Shown here: piece after piece, positions 1-6,604 of the stretch
Layout: every line of letters starts with the position of its first letter
Position numbering within the stretch: position 1 is the stretch's first letter
Assembly: GCF_027924965.1 (NCBI RefSeq)
Contig: NZ_AP027056.1
Location: 310,001-374,000 of the forward strand
Direction of reading: 5' to 3'
DNA: 64,000 nucleotides
Origin: Limnohabitans sp. TEGF004
GTDB lineage: Bacteria > Pseudomonadota > Gammaproteobacteria > Burkholderiales > Burkholderiaceae_C
The notes under the pieces: model-generated
Seen by the model: the letters and a program-made list of their open reading frames with translations, nothing else
Told to the model about the DNA's origin: nothing
Databases searched by the model: none
Position numbers and translations under genes: made by a program

Positions 1-190
1 CGGACAAGCTGTGCTACGCAAAGAGATTGCAACCGTGCCACAACAAGTCATTGTGTCCACCCATGTGTTGGACCATGTCCGCCACTTTGAACGGGTCATT
101 TGGTTAGACAAAGGCTGTGTTCGTGCCGATGGGCTGGGCGCAGACGTGTGTGCGCAATACGAAGCGGATGTGTCCGCGCGGATGGGTTAA
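1..190 (+). CDS. bioM: BioM, ATPase of the biotin ECF transporter (C-terminal fragment)
   Basis: Only the last 62 codons are in the window; the frame is open from base 2 to the TAA at 188-190. The fragment contains VIVSTHVLDHV, whose Ser-Thr-His matches the H-loop (switch) of ABC ATPases, followed by FERVIWLDKG, the usual C-terminal strand of cobalt/biotin-type ECF ATPases. BioM hydrolyses ATP to drive the BioN/BioY complex in the inner membrane. Identity rests mainly on context: the stop is 3 bases before bioN and bioY follows. Walker A, Walker B and signature motifs lie upstream of the window. Any BirA operator of the operon would also be upstream. Confidence 0.85.
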   Translation, partial: GQAVLRKEIATVPQQVIVSTHVLDHVRHFERVIWLDKGCVRADGLGADVCAQYEADVSARMG

Positions 191-193
191 GTA

Positions 194-787
194 ATGGGCA
201 GCCTTTACAGCGATGACCCCACTTGGCTGCATCGTCTGCCTGCAGCCATCAAGCTGGCTTTTTTGGCGTTGCTGGGGACTGGTGTTTTTCTGACGAACGA
301 GCTGGTTGTCTTGTCAGTCAGCGCGGCTTGTTGTTTGGTCATTTTTGTCTCACTAGGTAGAGCGGCGACACGCGTTAAGCCTTTGCTGATGGGCTTGGCG
401 TTTGCCAGTGTGTTGATCGGTTTGTTTCATGTTTACATGCAACAGCCAATGGTGGGGGCCATCAGTGTGCTGCGCTTGATCAGCACCACCTTGATGGGCA
501 TTGCGCTCACACTCACCACGCGCCACACGGACTTGTTAGCTGTTTTTGCGTGGCTGCTCAGCCCCTTGCGATTTTTGGGCGTTGAGACCGAACGCTTATC
601 GTTACAAGTGGCATTGATGCTGCGCTTCACTGAGCATTTCTTCGTGCTCTGGCGTCGTTTGGACGATGCACACCGCTTGCGCACGGGCAAGGCGGGCGGT
701 TTTAAAATACTTGCTCCACTCACCATTCAAATGTTGGTTGCCGCTAGACGCGTGGCTGACACACTGCACGTGCGGTTTCGCCGTTAA
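194..787 (+). CDS. bioN: BioN, transmembrane T-component of the biotin ECF transporter
   Basis: This 197-residue membrane protein has hydrophobic segments at roughly residues 18-60, 64-85 and 88-125, and a basic cytoplasmic C-terminus. EcfT proteins couple ATPase movement to the substrate-binding subunit through short Ala-Arg-x motifs; MLVAARRVADTLHVR at the C-terminal end fits that type. It is about 200 residues, the usual length for BioN and shorter than EcfT of group II transporters. It follows bioM by 3 bases and precedes bioY by 24, so the three are co-transcribed. The order bioM-bioN-bioY makes the dedicated biotin transporter far likelier than a cobalt (CbiQ) system. Confidence 0.9.
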   Translation: MGSLYSDDPTWLHRLPAAIKLAFLALLGTGVFLTNELVVLSVSAACCLVIFVSLGRAATRVKPLLMGLAFASVLIGLFHVYMQQPMVGAISVLRLISTTLMGIALTLTTRHTDLLAVFAWLLSPLRFLGVETERLSLQVALMLRFTEHFFVLWRRLDDAHRLRTGKAGGFKILAPLTIQMLVAARRVADTLHVRFRR

Positions 788-811
788 CGCGATGACTGCC
801 ACTTATCTTTT

Positions 812-1372
812 ATGAACACCTCTTCTTTGTCCATCGCGTTGGTTTCACTCTTCGCGGCCTTGATCGCTGTTTTTGGGTTGATTCCAAAAATTGATTTGCC
901 ATTGGGCGTACCCATCACACTGCAAACTTTGGGCGTGATGTTGGCAGGCTGCATGCTCGGCCCAAAGCGCGCATTGCAAGCCTTGCTGTTGTTTCTTGCA
1001 GCAGTAGCGATTGGTTTGCCTTTGCTGTCGGGTGGTCGCGGTGGCATTGGTGTGTTCTTCGCGCCTGCCAGTGGCTATTTGATTGGCTGGCCAGTCGGCG
1101 CATTTGTCGCGGGCTGGGTCATGCACATGCTGCCGCGTGCCACACCGCGCAGTGCTGCTATCAGCGCATTTGTGGCATCAGCCATTGGTGGCTTGTTGGT
1201 GGTGCATGTGTTTGGTGTGATTGGCTTGGTCAACATTGCCAACCTGACCTGGGAACAAGCCATCATGGGCACCTTGGTGTTTGTGCCGGGCGACTTGATC
1301 AAGTGCGTGCTATGCGCAACCGTGGTTCACACCGTGGCGCGTGGCCTGCCTGATTGGCGCTTTGGTGGCTGA
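812..1372 (+). CDS. bioY: BioY, biotin-binding S-component
   Basis: BioY is the substrate-capture subunit of the biotin importer. The 186-residue protein is almost entirely hydrophobic with about six membrane helices. It contains the family hallmarks LPLGVPITLQTLGVMLAG near residues 30-47 and GGRGGIGVFFAPASGYLIGWP near residues 74-94, the glycine-rich loops that line the biotin site. The ATG at 812 puts the first helix at the N-terminus. The 3' end overlaps the next gene, suggesting translational coupling with the acyl-CoA synthetase. BioY alone can transport biotin in some bacteria, but here BioMN are present. Confidence 0.93.
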   Translation: MNTSSLSIALVSLFAALIAVFGLIPKIDLPLGVPITLQTLGVMLAGCMLGPKRALQALLLFLAAVAIGLPLLSGGRGGIGVFFAPASGYLIGWPVGAFVAGWVMHMLPRATPRSAAISAFVASAIGGLLVVHVFGVIGLVNIANLTWEQAIMGTLVFVPGDLIKCVLCATVVHTVARGLPDWRFGG

Positions 1373-2750
1373 CACGCTGATTCATGCACCACTTGCGCAC
1401 TGGGCACAGTCCCGTGCACAAGTGGTAGCTTTGGATGACGGGCAAACGCAGCTCACATTCTCAGAGCTGTATGAAAAGGTTCAGCAGGAAGTCACCGCAC
1501 TTCAACAGCAGCACGCACCTGCCACTGTTTTTGTCGATGCACAACAAAGCATCCTTGCGCAAATGGTGCACTTCCTGGCGATCATCAGCAGCGGTCGATG
1601 CGCTGCCGTGAGCGACCCTGACTGGCCCGCTAGCGTGCGCCAAACGGTGCAAGATGCGTTTTCACAAGACCCAGCCACACCATCTGCACCTACGCCGATA
1701 TCGCCGTTTTACATTGGGTTCACATCTGGCAGCACGGGCACACCAAAAGGCTTTCGACGTCACCACCAATCGTGGACAGAAAGCCTGCGTGTGTGTCTAG
1801 ACACCTTTGGACCTGATGCAGCCAGTTGCGTATTGGCGCCGGGTCGCTTCTCGCATTCCTTGTTTTTGTTTGGCATGGTGCTGGGCCTCTGGAGTGGCGC
1901 AGGCGTGGTGGTGCAAGAGCGCTTTTCAGCACCTCGCATGATGGACACTTTGCGCTCTGGCCGCACGCCGTGTTTGGTGGCGGTGCCCAGTCAATTGCTG
2001 CTGATGCTAGAGATTGCGGCACGCCGAAAAGTGGCGCCCATCGAAGGCCTGCGATTGATTTTGATCAGCGGTGCGCGTTGGATGCGTGACCGCACCACTG
2101 CGCTTCAAGCCCTGTTTCCCAACGCGCGCATTGTTGAGTTTTATGGCGCCTCTGAAACCAGCTTCATGGCTTGGATGGATGCCGATGCATCAGCACCACC
2201 ACAAGCCGTGGGCAAACCTTTTTCAAATGTGGACATCGACATTCGAGCGCCAAAATCATCTGAAGGCACCGGGCAAATTTATGTGCGCAGCCCCATGCTG
2301 TTCATGGATTACGTCGGCGCACCTACGGACCACACAGCAGCGGTGCGCGACGGAGATTGGCTATCGGTGCGTGACATGGGGTATTTGGATGAGCAAGGTT
2401 TTCTGTGTCTTGTGGGCCGTGAAAATCGCATGTTGGTGACTCAAGGTAAAAACCTGTTCCCTGAAGAACTTGAAGCGGTGCTCATGGCGCAGCTCGGTGT
2501 GCAACACGCTTCGGTGCACGGCATACCCGACCCGATTCGCGGACAGCAAGTGGTGGCGGTGGTGCAGCTCGACTTAACTGAGCCATTGCCCACTGCGCAG
2601 CAATTGTCAGAAGCGTGTCGCGCACAACTGGAAAGTTACAAAGTTCCCAAACGATTTCTCATGTGCAGCCAGTGGCCTTTGACAGCCAGTGGCAAAACAG
2701 ACCATCTCGCTGTGGCAAAGGTATTGGCATGTCTACCCCCACTTCTTTGA
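1365..2750 (+). CDS. Acyl-CoA synthetase (AMP-forming) of the biotin cluster, YhfT-like
   Basis: A member of the adenylate-forming (ANL) superfamily, about 461 residues. FTSGSTGTPKGF is the phosphate-binding loop, YGASE the adenine-side A5 motif, and PLTASGKTDH carries the C-terminal catalytic lysine (A10). The family activates a carboxylic acid to an acyl-AMP and then an acyl-CoA. A GTG at 1365 overlaps the bioY stop by 8 bases and starts the recognisable N-terminus (ADTLIHAPLAHWA); a GTG at 1341 is the longest alternative. The next gene is a thiolase, also overlapping. In Bacillus subtilis the biotin transporter gene yhfU is likewise grouped with yhfT (acyl-CoA ligase) and yhfS (thiolase) under BirA. 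Substrate is unknown; a role in pimeloyl precursor metabolism is only inference. Confidence 0.85.
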   Translation: MADTLIHAPLAHWAQSRAQVVALDDGQTQLTFSELYEKVQQEVTALQQQHAPATVFVDAQQSILAQMVHFLAIISSGRCAAVSDPDWPASVRQTVQDAFSQDPATPSAPTPISPFYIGFTSGSTGTPKGFRRHHQSWTESLRVCLDTFGPDAASCVLAPGRFSHSLFLFGMVLGLWSGAGVVVQERFSAPRMMDTLRSGRTPCLVAVPSQLLLMLEIAARRKVAPIEGLRLILISGARWMRDRTTALQALFPNARIVEFYGASETSFMAWMDADASAPPQAVGKPFSNVDIDIRAPKSSEGTGQIYVRSPMLFMDYVGAPTDHTAAVRDGDWLSVRDMGYLDEQGFLCLVGRENRMLVTQGKNLFPEELEAVLMAQLGVQHASVHGIPDPIRGQQVVAVVQLDLTEPLPTAQQLSEACRAQLESYKVPKRFLMCSQWPLTASGKTDHLAVAKVLACLPPLL

Positions 2751-3862
2751 TTGCCGCATGGGCGCGCAGCGCCGTGGTGCCGCGCGATGGCGCGTTCAAA
2801 ACTTTGCATGCGCACGACATCGCTGCACCTGTGTTGCAAGCTTTGTTGACCCGCGCAGGTGTTACGCCCTCCGATGTGGATGCGGTGGTGGTGGGCAACG
2901 CACTCGCAGCAGGAGGCAACCCTGCACGCATGTTGGCGCTGCACGCAGGCCTGCCAGAAGCCTGCGCCGCACTCACCGTCGACACCCAATGTTGCGCGGG
3001 TTTAGATGCAGTAGCCGTGGGCGTTGGCTTGATTGCATCGGGGCAAGCAGATGTGGTCATTGCCGGCGGTGTTGAAGCATGGAGCCGCTCGCCCATTCGC
3101 ATGCATCGGCCGCTGCATGCTAATGACGTGGCGGTGGCTTATGAACGCCCAGCCTTTGCGCCGACACCAGAGAAAGACCCAGACATGCTGCTGTCTGCGG
3201 CCCTCTACGCTGCGCAAAATGGTTACACCCGTACGCAGCAAGAGAGTTACGCCATTGAGAGCCACCAACGTGCATTGATGCACCAAGCTCACATGGCACA
3301 TGAAATCGTGCCTGTTGTGGGCGTGTCGCATGACCTCTACCCCAGACGCATTGACCCTGCCCGTGCAGCGCGCATGCCTGCGGTTGCTGACTCACTCACC
3401 GCGCTCACCATTTCAGCGCAAGCCGATGGCGCCGCGTTTGTGTTGCTTGTCAGTCCAGAAGCGGCCAAACGTTTACACATCACACCCAAAGCTGCTTGGG
3501 TAGCCAATGCCTCTGTGGGTAGTGCGCCTGAATGGCCTTTGCTTGCAGCCGAGTTGGCTGCGCGTGCTGCACTCGAACGCGGACAGTTTGCTGATGCAGC
3601 AGCCATGCGTTTTGTCGAATTGCACGATGCGTTTGCTGCGCAAGGCTTGAGTTTTTCTGAACGCCTACACCTTGACCCAACTTGCCTCAACTCCATGGGT
3701 GGTGGGCTTGCACGAGGCCACCCCATTGGCGCTTCGGCGGCCATCGCGTTGGTCCGTTTGCTGGCCAATTTAGAGCACCACCACACATCAGGTGCGCACG
3801 GCTTAGCGGCTGTTGCGGGCGCTGGCGGGCTAGGTGCTGCGGCTGTGGTCTGCTGGTTGTGA
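2729..3862 (+). CDS. Thiolase-family protein of the biotin cluster, YhfS-like, lacking the second catalytic cysteine
   Basis: A 377-residue thiolase-fold protein. The nucleophile is seen as Cys88 in TQCCAGLDAV, the HDAFA box (SCP2-type replacement of NEAFG) near residue 297, and the histidine in GGGLARGHPIGAS near residue 338. The C-terminal motif that normally reads C-x-G-G-G reads AAVAGAGGLG here, so the acid/base cysteine is replaced by alanine. That makes classical reversible thiolysis questionable and suggests a ketosynthase-like, decarboxylase or acyl-transfer role. The ATG at 2729 lies inside the end of the preceding gene (22-base overlap); an upstream in-frame extension to 2615 encodes no thiolase sequence. 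Function in biotin or pimelate metabolism is inferred from context. Confidence 0.82.
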   Translation: MSTPTSLIAAWARSAVVPRDGAFKTLHAHDIAAPVLQALLTRAGVTPSDVDAVVVGNALAAGGNPARMLALHAGLPEACAALTVDTQCCAGLDAVAVGVGLIASGQADVVIAGGVEAWSRSPIRMHRPLHANDVAVAYERPAFAPTPEKDPDMLLSAALYAAQNGYTRTQQESYAIESHQRALMHQAHMAHEIVPVVGVSHDLYPRRIDPARAARMPAVADSLTALTISAQADGAAFVLLVSPEAAKRLHITPKAAWVANASVGSAPEWPLLAAELAARAALERGQFADAAAMRFVELHDAFAAQGLSFSERLHLDPTCLNSMGGGLARGHPIGASAAIALVRLLANLEHHHTSGAHGLAAVAGAGGLGAAAVVCWL

Positions 3863-3874
3863 GGCGGTTGCCTC

Positions 3875-4552
3875 TTAGCCGATGACCTTGAAATAGTCGT
3901 CTAAATCGCAACGCGTGGTGCGTGTGGTGTTCACGGGTGCTGCAGGGTCTGCATAGCCCAAGGCCATGCCACACACAATGTGTGACGAAGCTTCCAGCCC
4001 TAAATGTTGGCGAATCAAACTGGGGTAAGACGCCAGGGCACCAATGGCGCAGGTGGACAAGCCTTTGGATTGAGCGGCCAACATCAAGCCATACAAGCTC
4101 ATGCCCAAGTCCATATAACCACCGCTGCCAAAGCCATGCGCCATGGTGACGACCAAAGCGACAGGGGCATCAAAAAAACAAAAATTGCGTTCAAACTGCG
4201 CATCGCGTCCAGCACGGTCATCACGCGCAACGCCTAATGCGCCATAGAGCGCTTGTGCTGCAGCCACTTGGCGACGACGCAAGATCATGGGCATGGGGTT
4301 GGGAAAGTAGTCGTAGTCTTCTTTCTCTTGCGCACCTGCGCGCCAAGAAGTTACCAAGTCATTCGACAGTTCACGCCTCACATCGCCCTGCACAGCGATG
4401 AAAGCGCCCGGCTGCAAATTGGCCCCACTAGGCGCCATGCGCGCCAACATCAACACCTCATGCAGCAATGCATCAGGCACAGGGGTGGATAGATAGCCCC
4501 GCACCGAATGGCGCTCGTGGACCAAAGAAGAAAAAATGTCAGAAGCGTTCAC
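3875..4552 (-). CDS. Nitroreductase-family flavoprotein
   Basis: The product has 225 residues and the nitroreductase fold. HERHSVRGY near the N-terminus is the FMN-phosphate-binding box, ARMAPSGANLQP the second conserved element, and GSGGYMDLGMSLYGLMLAAQSKGL the dimer and flavin-contacting helix. These enzymes reduce nitro groups or quinones with NAD(P)H in the cytoplasm. The GTG at 4552 is chosen because further upstream the frame runs through the ompW terminator hairpin and no ATG precedes the conserved core. A GATAAT -10 sits only 7 bases upstream, so the transcript may be nearly leaderless, and a perfect palindrome lies in the promoter spacer. Convergent with the thiolase gene (12 bases apart). 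The physiological substrate is unknown. Confidence 0.88.
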   Translation of the reverse strand: MNASDIFSSLVHERHSVRGYLSTPVPDALLHEVLMLARMAPSGANLQPGAFIAVQGDVRRELSNDLVTSWRAGAQEKEDYDYFPNPMPMILRRRQVAAAQALYGALGVARDDRAGRDAQFERNFCFFDAPVALVVTMAHGFGSGGYMDLGMSLYGLMLAAQSKGLSTCAIGALASYPSLIRQHLGLEASSHIVCGMALGYADPAAPVNTTRTTRCDLDDYFKVIG

Positions 4553-4559
4553 ACTGAAA

Positions 4560-4587
4560 ATTATCGATGCAATTGCATCGCGCAATA
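4560..4587 (-). promoter_or_regulatory. Candidate nitroreductase promoter with 16-base palindromic operator
   Basis: CGATGCAATTGCATCG at 4565-4580 is a perfect 16-base palindrome. Read on the minus strand it fills the 17-base spacer between TTATTG (weak -35, 4588-4583) and GATAAT (good -10, 4565-4560). A dyad in that position is typical of a repressor operator such as MarR, TetR or GntR types. The start codon at 4552 is within one base or so of the predicted transcription start. No regulator gene is adjacent. Confidence 0.5.
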
Positions 4588-4620
4588 AAAAACCCCACCG
4601 TGTTACCACGATGGGGTTTT
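4585..4620 (-). terminator. Rho-independent terminator of ompW
   Basis: The inverted repeat AAAACCCCACCGTG (4589-4602) / CACGATGGGGTTTT (4607-4620) has a TTAC loop and one mismatch. On the minus strand it ends in a T-run, so it terminates the leftward ompW transcript. It lies 40 bases past the ompW stop. Confidence 0.9.
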
Positions 4621-4623
4621 AGA

Positions 4624-4651
4624 CTTTTAAATCCTTAACTGGCTAAGCCAG
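4624..4651 (-). repeat. Shared 3'-UTR element, copy 1 (behind ompW)
   Basis: On the minus strand the 28 bases contain CTGGCTTAGCCAG (6-base stem around one base) followed by TTAAGGATTTAAAAG. A copy differing at one base lies behind the porin at 5427-5454. In both cases it sits between the stop codon and a terminator, while the terminator stems themselves are different in sequence. Confidence 0.85.
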
Positions 4652-4659
4652 CGGGGGGA

Positions 4660-5355
4660 TTAGAAGCGGTAGCCAACGCGAACCACGTAATCGGTTGTAT
4701 TAAGTTTTACCTCACCGGTAGTAGATCCATATGGCGCTCTACCTACAAAAGTGGCTGTCGTTTTAACTGGCAAATATGCAACAGATCCACTAATACTCCA
4801 CCTGTCATCAATGTTGTAAATAACGCCTACGTTGTAAACAGGTGTCCAAGAAGAACTCAACGATGCACCGTTGCCGCTTAAGTTTTGAATAGTCGCATCA
4901 CCAGCATTGGTTTGTATTTTATGAAACGAAACATGCGCAACGCCTAGACCCAAATATGGGCGCCACTGATCTTGAGTTGAGCCAAAGAAATACTTAGCCA
5001 CAACCGCAGGAGATCGGAGTTGAATTTTTGCTGCCCCGGGATGTGCGCCTGTGGCAGGGGTTGTTAAATCTTGAGTCATGGTTGGCGGAATACCAATAGT
5101 GACTTCGGCGCCCACATTGTCGGTGTACATATGCAACCAGCTCAATGAGAGTGTCGTTTCGCTGCTAACCTTTGCAGTTGCGCCATTTACAGCAGCTTGA
5201 GCTACACCACTATTAGTGAGCTGACCCACTTGAGTGTCTGGGTTGATAGAAGCCAAACCAGCGCTCACGATGTTGTCACCCGCTTTTTGTGCAAATGCGC
5301 CTGAGGCCATAAACAATGCTGTGCAAGCCAATGCAACTTTTGAAAAGTTTGTCAT
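4660..5355 (-). CDS. OmpW-family outer membrane protein
   Basis: A 231-residue precursor from the ATG at 5355. Residues 1-22 (MTNFSKVALACTALF...GAFAQ) form a Sec signal peptide cleaved after AFA or AFAQ. The mature part has alternating beta strands, the OmpW features WLHMYTDNVGAEVTIGIP and YLGLGVAHVSF, and ends VVRVGYRF with the terminal phenylalanine recognised by BamA. It is expected to form an eight-stranded monomeric barrel passing small hydrophobic molecules. A longer reading frame to 5409 would put residues before the signal peptide and is rejected. It has its own terminator and shares a 3'-UTR element with the neighbouring porin, but the coding sequences are unrelated. Confidence 0.9.
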   Translation of the reverse strand: MTNFSKVALACTALFMASGAFAQKAGDNIVSAGLASINPDTQVGQLTNSGVAQAAVNGATAKVSSETTLSLSWLHMYTDNVGAEVTIGIPPTMTQDLTTPATGAHPGAAKIQLRSPAVVAKYFFGSTQDQWRPYLGLGVAHVSFHKIQTNAGDATIQNLSGNGASLSSSWTPVYNVGVIYNIDDRWSISGSVAYLPVKTTATFVGRAPYGSTTGEVKLNTTDYVVRVGYRF

Positions 5356-5385
5356 CTCTGTCTCAAATATTATGTTTCTTGAATC

Positions 5386-5424
5386 AAAAAAGCCCCACTC
5401 CTTTTGCAAGGGGTAGGGCTTTTG
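5386..5424 (-). terminator. Rho-independent terminator of the porin gene
   Basis: AAAAGCCCCACTCC (5388-5401) pairs imperfectly with GGGGTAGGGCTTTT (5410-5423), leaving a short A/T-rich loop. On the minus strand the stem is followed by a run of six T, so it ends the leftward porin transcript. The hairpin lies just upstream of the ompW start and isolates the two genes. The stem differs from that of the ompW terminator. Confidence 0.85.
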
Positions 5425-5426
5425 GT

Positions 5427-5454
5427 CTTTTAAATTCTTAACTGGCTAAGCCAG
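5427..5454 (-). repeat. Shared 3'-UTR element, copy 2 (behind porin)
   Basis: This is the second copy of the 28-base element, on the minus strand CTGGCTTAGCCAG then TTAAGAATTTAAAAG, located 8 bases past the porin stop. Similarity also extends a few bases toward the stop codons (CTAATnCCC). It differs from copy 1 at 4624-4651 only by A for G in the AT-rich part. Confidence 0.85.
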
Positions 5455-5462
5455 TGTGGGAA

Positions 5463-6491
5463 TTAGAAAGCGTGGGCCAAGCCAACCAAAGTCGTAGTGA
5501 CTTTAGATTTGTCTGTAGCACCTGTGCCGTTGTTATCGTTGGTTTCGGTCACATAACGGACGTATGCATTAGTACGCTTGCTCAAAGCATATTGAGCACC
5601 GATACCATCAATCTTCTTGTCTTTATTAGCAGTCAACTTGTCGTTAAGAGTAGTATGCTGAGCCAACAAAGTAACATTTGCAGTCAAAGCGTACTTCAAA
5701 CCAATGTTGTTACCAGATTTGTCGGCAGCAGTTGCTGTGCCGTCGCTTTTCTCATTGTGCATACCAGCAATCAGAGTGGCTTTACCCAACACGTAGTTCA
5801 CAGCAAACTGTGTTTGTTTCAATGTGTTAGTTTGCTTGTAATTGCTCACAACAGCTTTCAGAGGGCCGTTCACATATGTCAAGCTGTAGTCGGTGATGTC
5901 ACCAGCTGCAACAACTTCTGCTGCTGTTGCAGATTGCGCGGCAGCAACTGTCTTAGGCTTATACGCCACGGCGCCTTGAAAACCAGCAATTGCTGGTGTC
6001 AAGTACTGTGTAGCACCTTGTGCGCGCAAAACTTTTGTACCCAATTGTGCGTTGTCGCCATAGCCACCACCGATTTTGGTGCCGAATGCTGAACGTGCGG
6101 CTTGTGCACCAAATGTTGGCAAGTTGGCGTTACCAGCTTTGATTTCACCGAAACCACCAGCAACGGCAACAAACACTTCAGCTGTAGTTGGGGCAGATGC
6201 TGTGTTTGTTGTGCCAGTGTTTTGTGATGTGAAGTTGTAACCACCAGTTGCATCGAAATCCAACTCATACAAAGCAGATGCCTTCAAGCCGCCACCCAAG
6301 TCTTCTGTCAGACGGAAAGTAACGTTGTTTGTGTTCTGTGTACCGTTAGACACGGAACGAACAGAAGCGCTTGTTGCGTTACCGTAATCGGTCTTTACAG
6401 ATTGGTAACCGGCATCAACGTTACCAGTGATAGTCACAGAAGATTGAGCTTGTGCGCCGAAAGCGGCGAGTGCTGCGATAGCAACGAGGGT
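5463..6491 (-). CDS. Gram-negative porin, start codon missing
   Basis: From 6437 to the stop the frame encodes an intact general porin (Porin_4/OmpC-like of Burkholderiales): VTITGNVDAGYQ as first strand, LTEDLGGGLKASALYELDF, an eyelet-type loop region, and a C-terminal LVGLAHAF ending in phenylalanine. Upstream in frame, 6491-6438 encodes LVAIAALAAFGAQAQSS, a complete signal-peptide core with cleavage site. Before it a GGAAGGG Shine-Dalgarno is present, but no ATG, GTG or TTG exists between the in-frame TGA further upstream and codon ACC at 6491; the expected Met-Lys-Lys is absent. Either about ten bases were deleted, making a pseudogene, or the assembly is wrong, or a rare AUA/AUU start is used. 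The integrase gene begins 114 bases away on the other strand. Confidence 0.85.
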   Translation of the reverse strand, partial: TLVAIAALAAFGAQAQSSVTITGNVDAGYQSVKTDYGNATSASVRSVSNGTQNTNNVTFRLTEDLGGGLKASALYELDFDATGGYNFTSQNTGTTNTASAPTTAEVFVAVAGGFGEIKAGNANLPTFGAQAARSAFGTKIGGGYGDNAQLGTKVLRAQGATQYLTPAIAGFQGAVAYKPKTVAAAQSATAAEVVAAGDITDYSLTYVNGPLKAVVSNYKQTNTLKQTQFAVNYVLGKATLIAGMHNEKSDGTATAADKSGNNIGLKYALTANVTLLAQHTTLNDKLTANKDKKIDGIGAQYALSKRTNAYVRYVTETNDNNGTGATDKSKVTTTLVGLAHAF

Positions 6492-6526
6492 TATTTCCCT
6501 TCCAATTCTGCAAATGATTGATTTGC

Positions 6527-6596
6527 TTCAATAGCGTCAATGTGTTCATAACTTCGACCAGTTATGAACGATGAACTCCCATTTGACGCATTGAAA
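6527..6596. repeat. Nested inverted repeat between porin and integrase
   Basis: A perfect 10-base inner repeat, GTTCATAACT (6544-6553) and AGTTATGAAC (6560-6569), has a six-base loop. It is flanked by imperfect outer arms TTCAATAGCGTCAATG and CATTTGACGCATTGAA, which match with one base shifted on each side. Each outer arm carries TTGACG facing outward, toward the porin on the left and the integrase on the right. It may be a divergent promoter/operator or the recombinase's attachment region. Confidence 0.65.
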
Positions 6597-6604
6597 CGGA
6601 AAAA

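Noticed and set aside
2615..2728. N-terminal extension of the thiolase
   Set aside because: Its 38 residues coincide with the out-of-frame end of the synthetase gene and have no thiolase similarity; the fold begins at ATG 2729.
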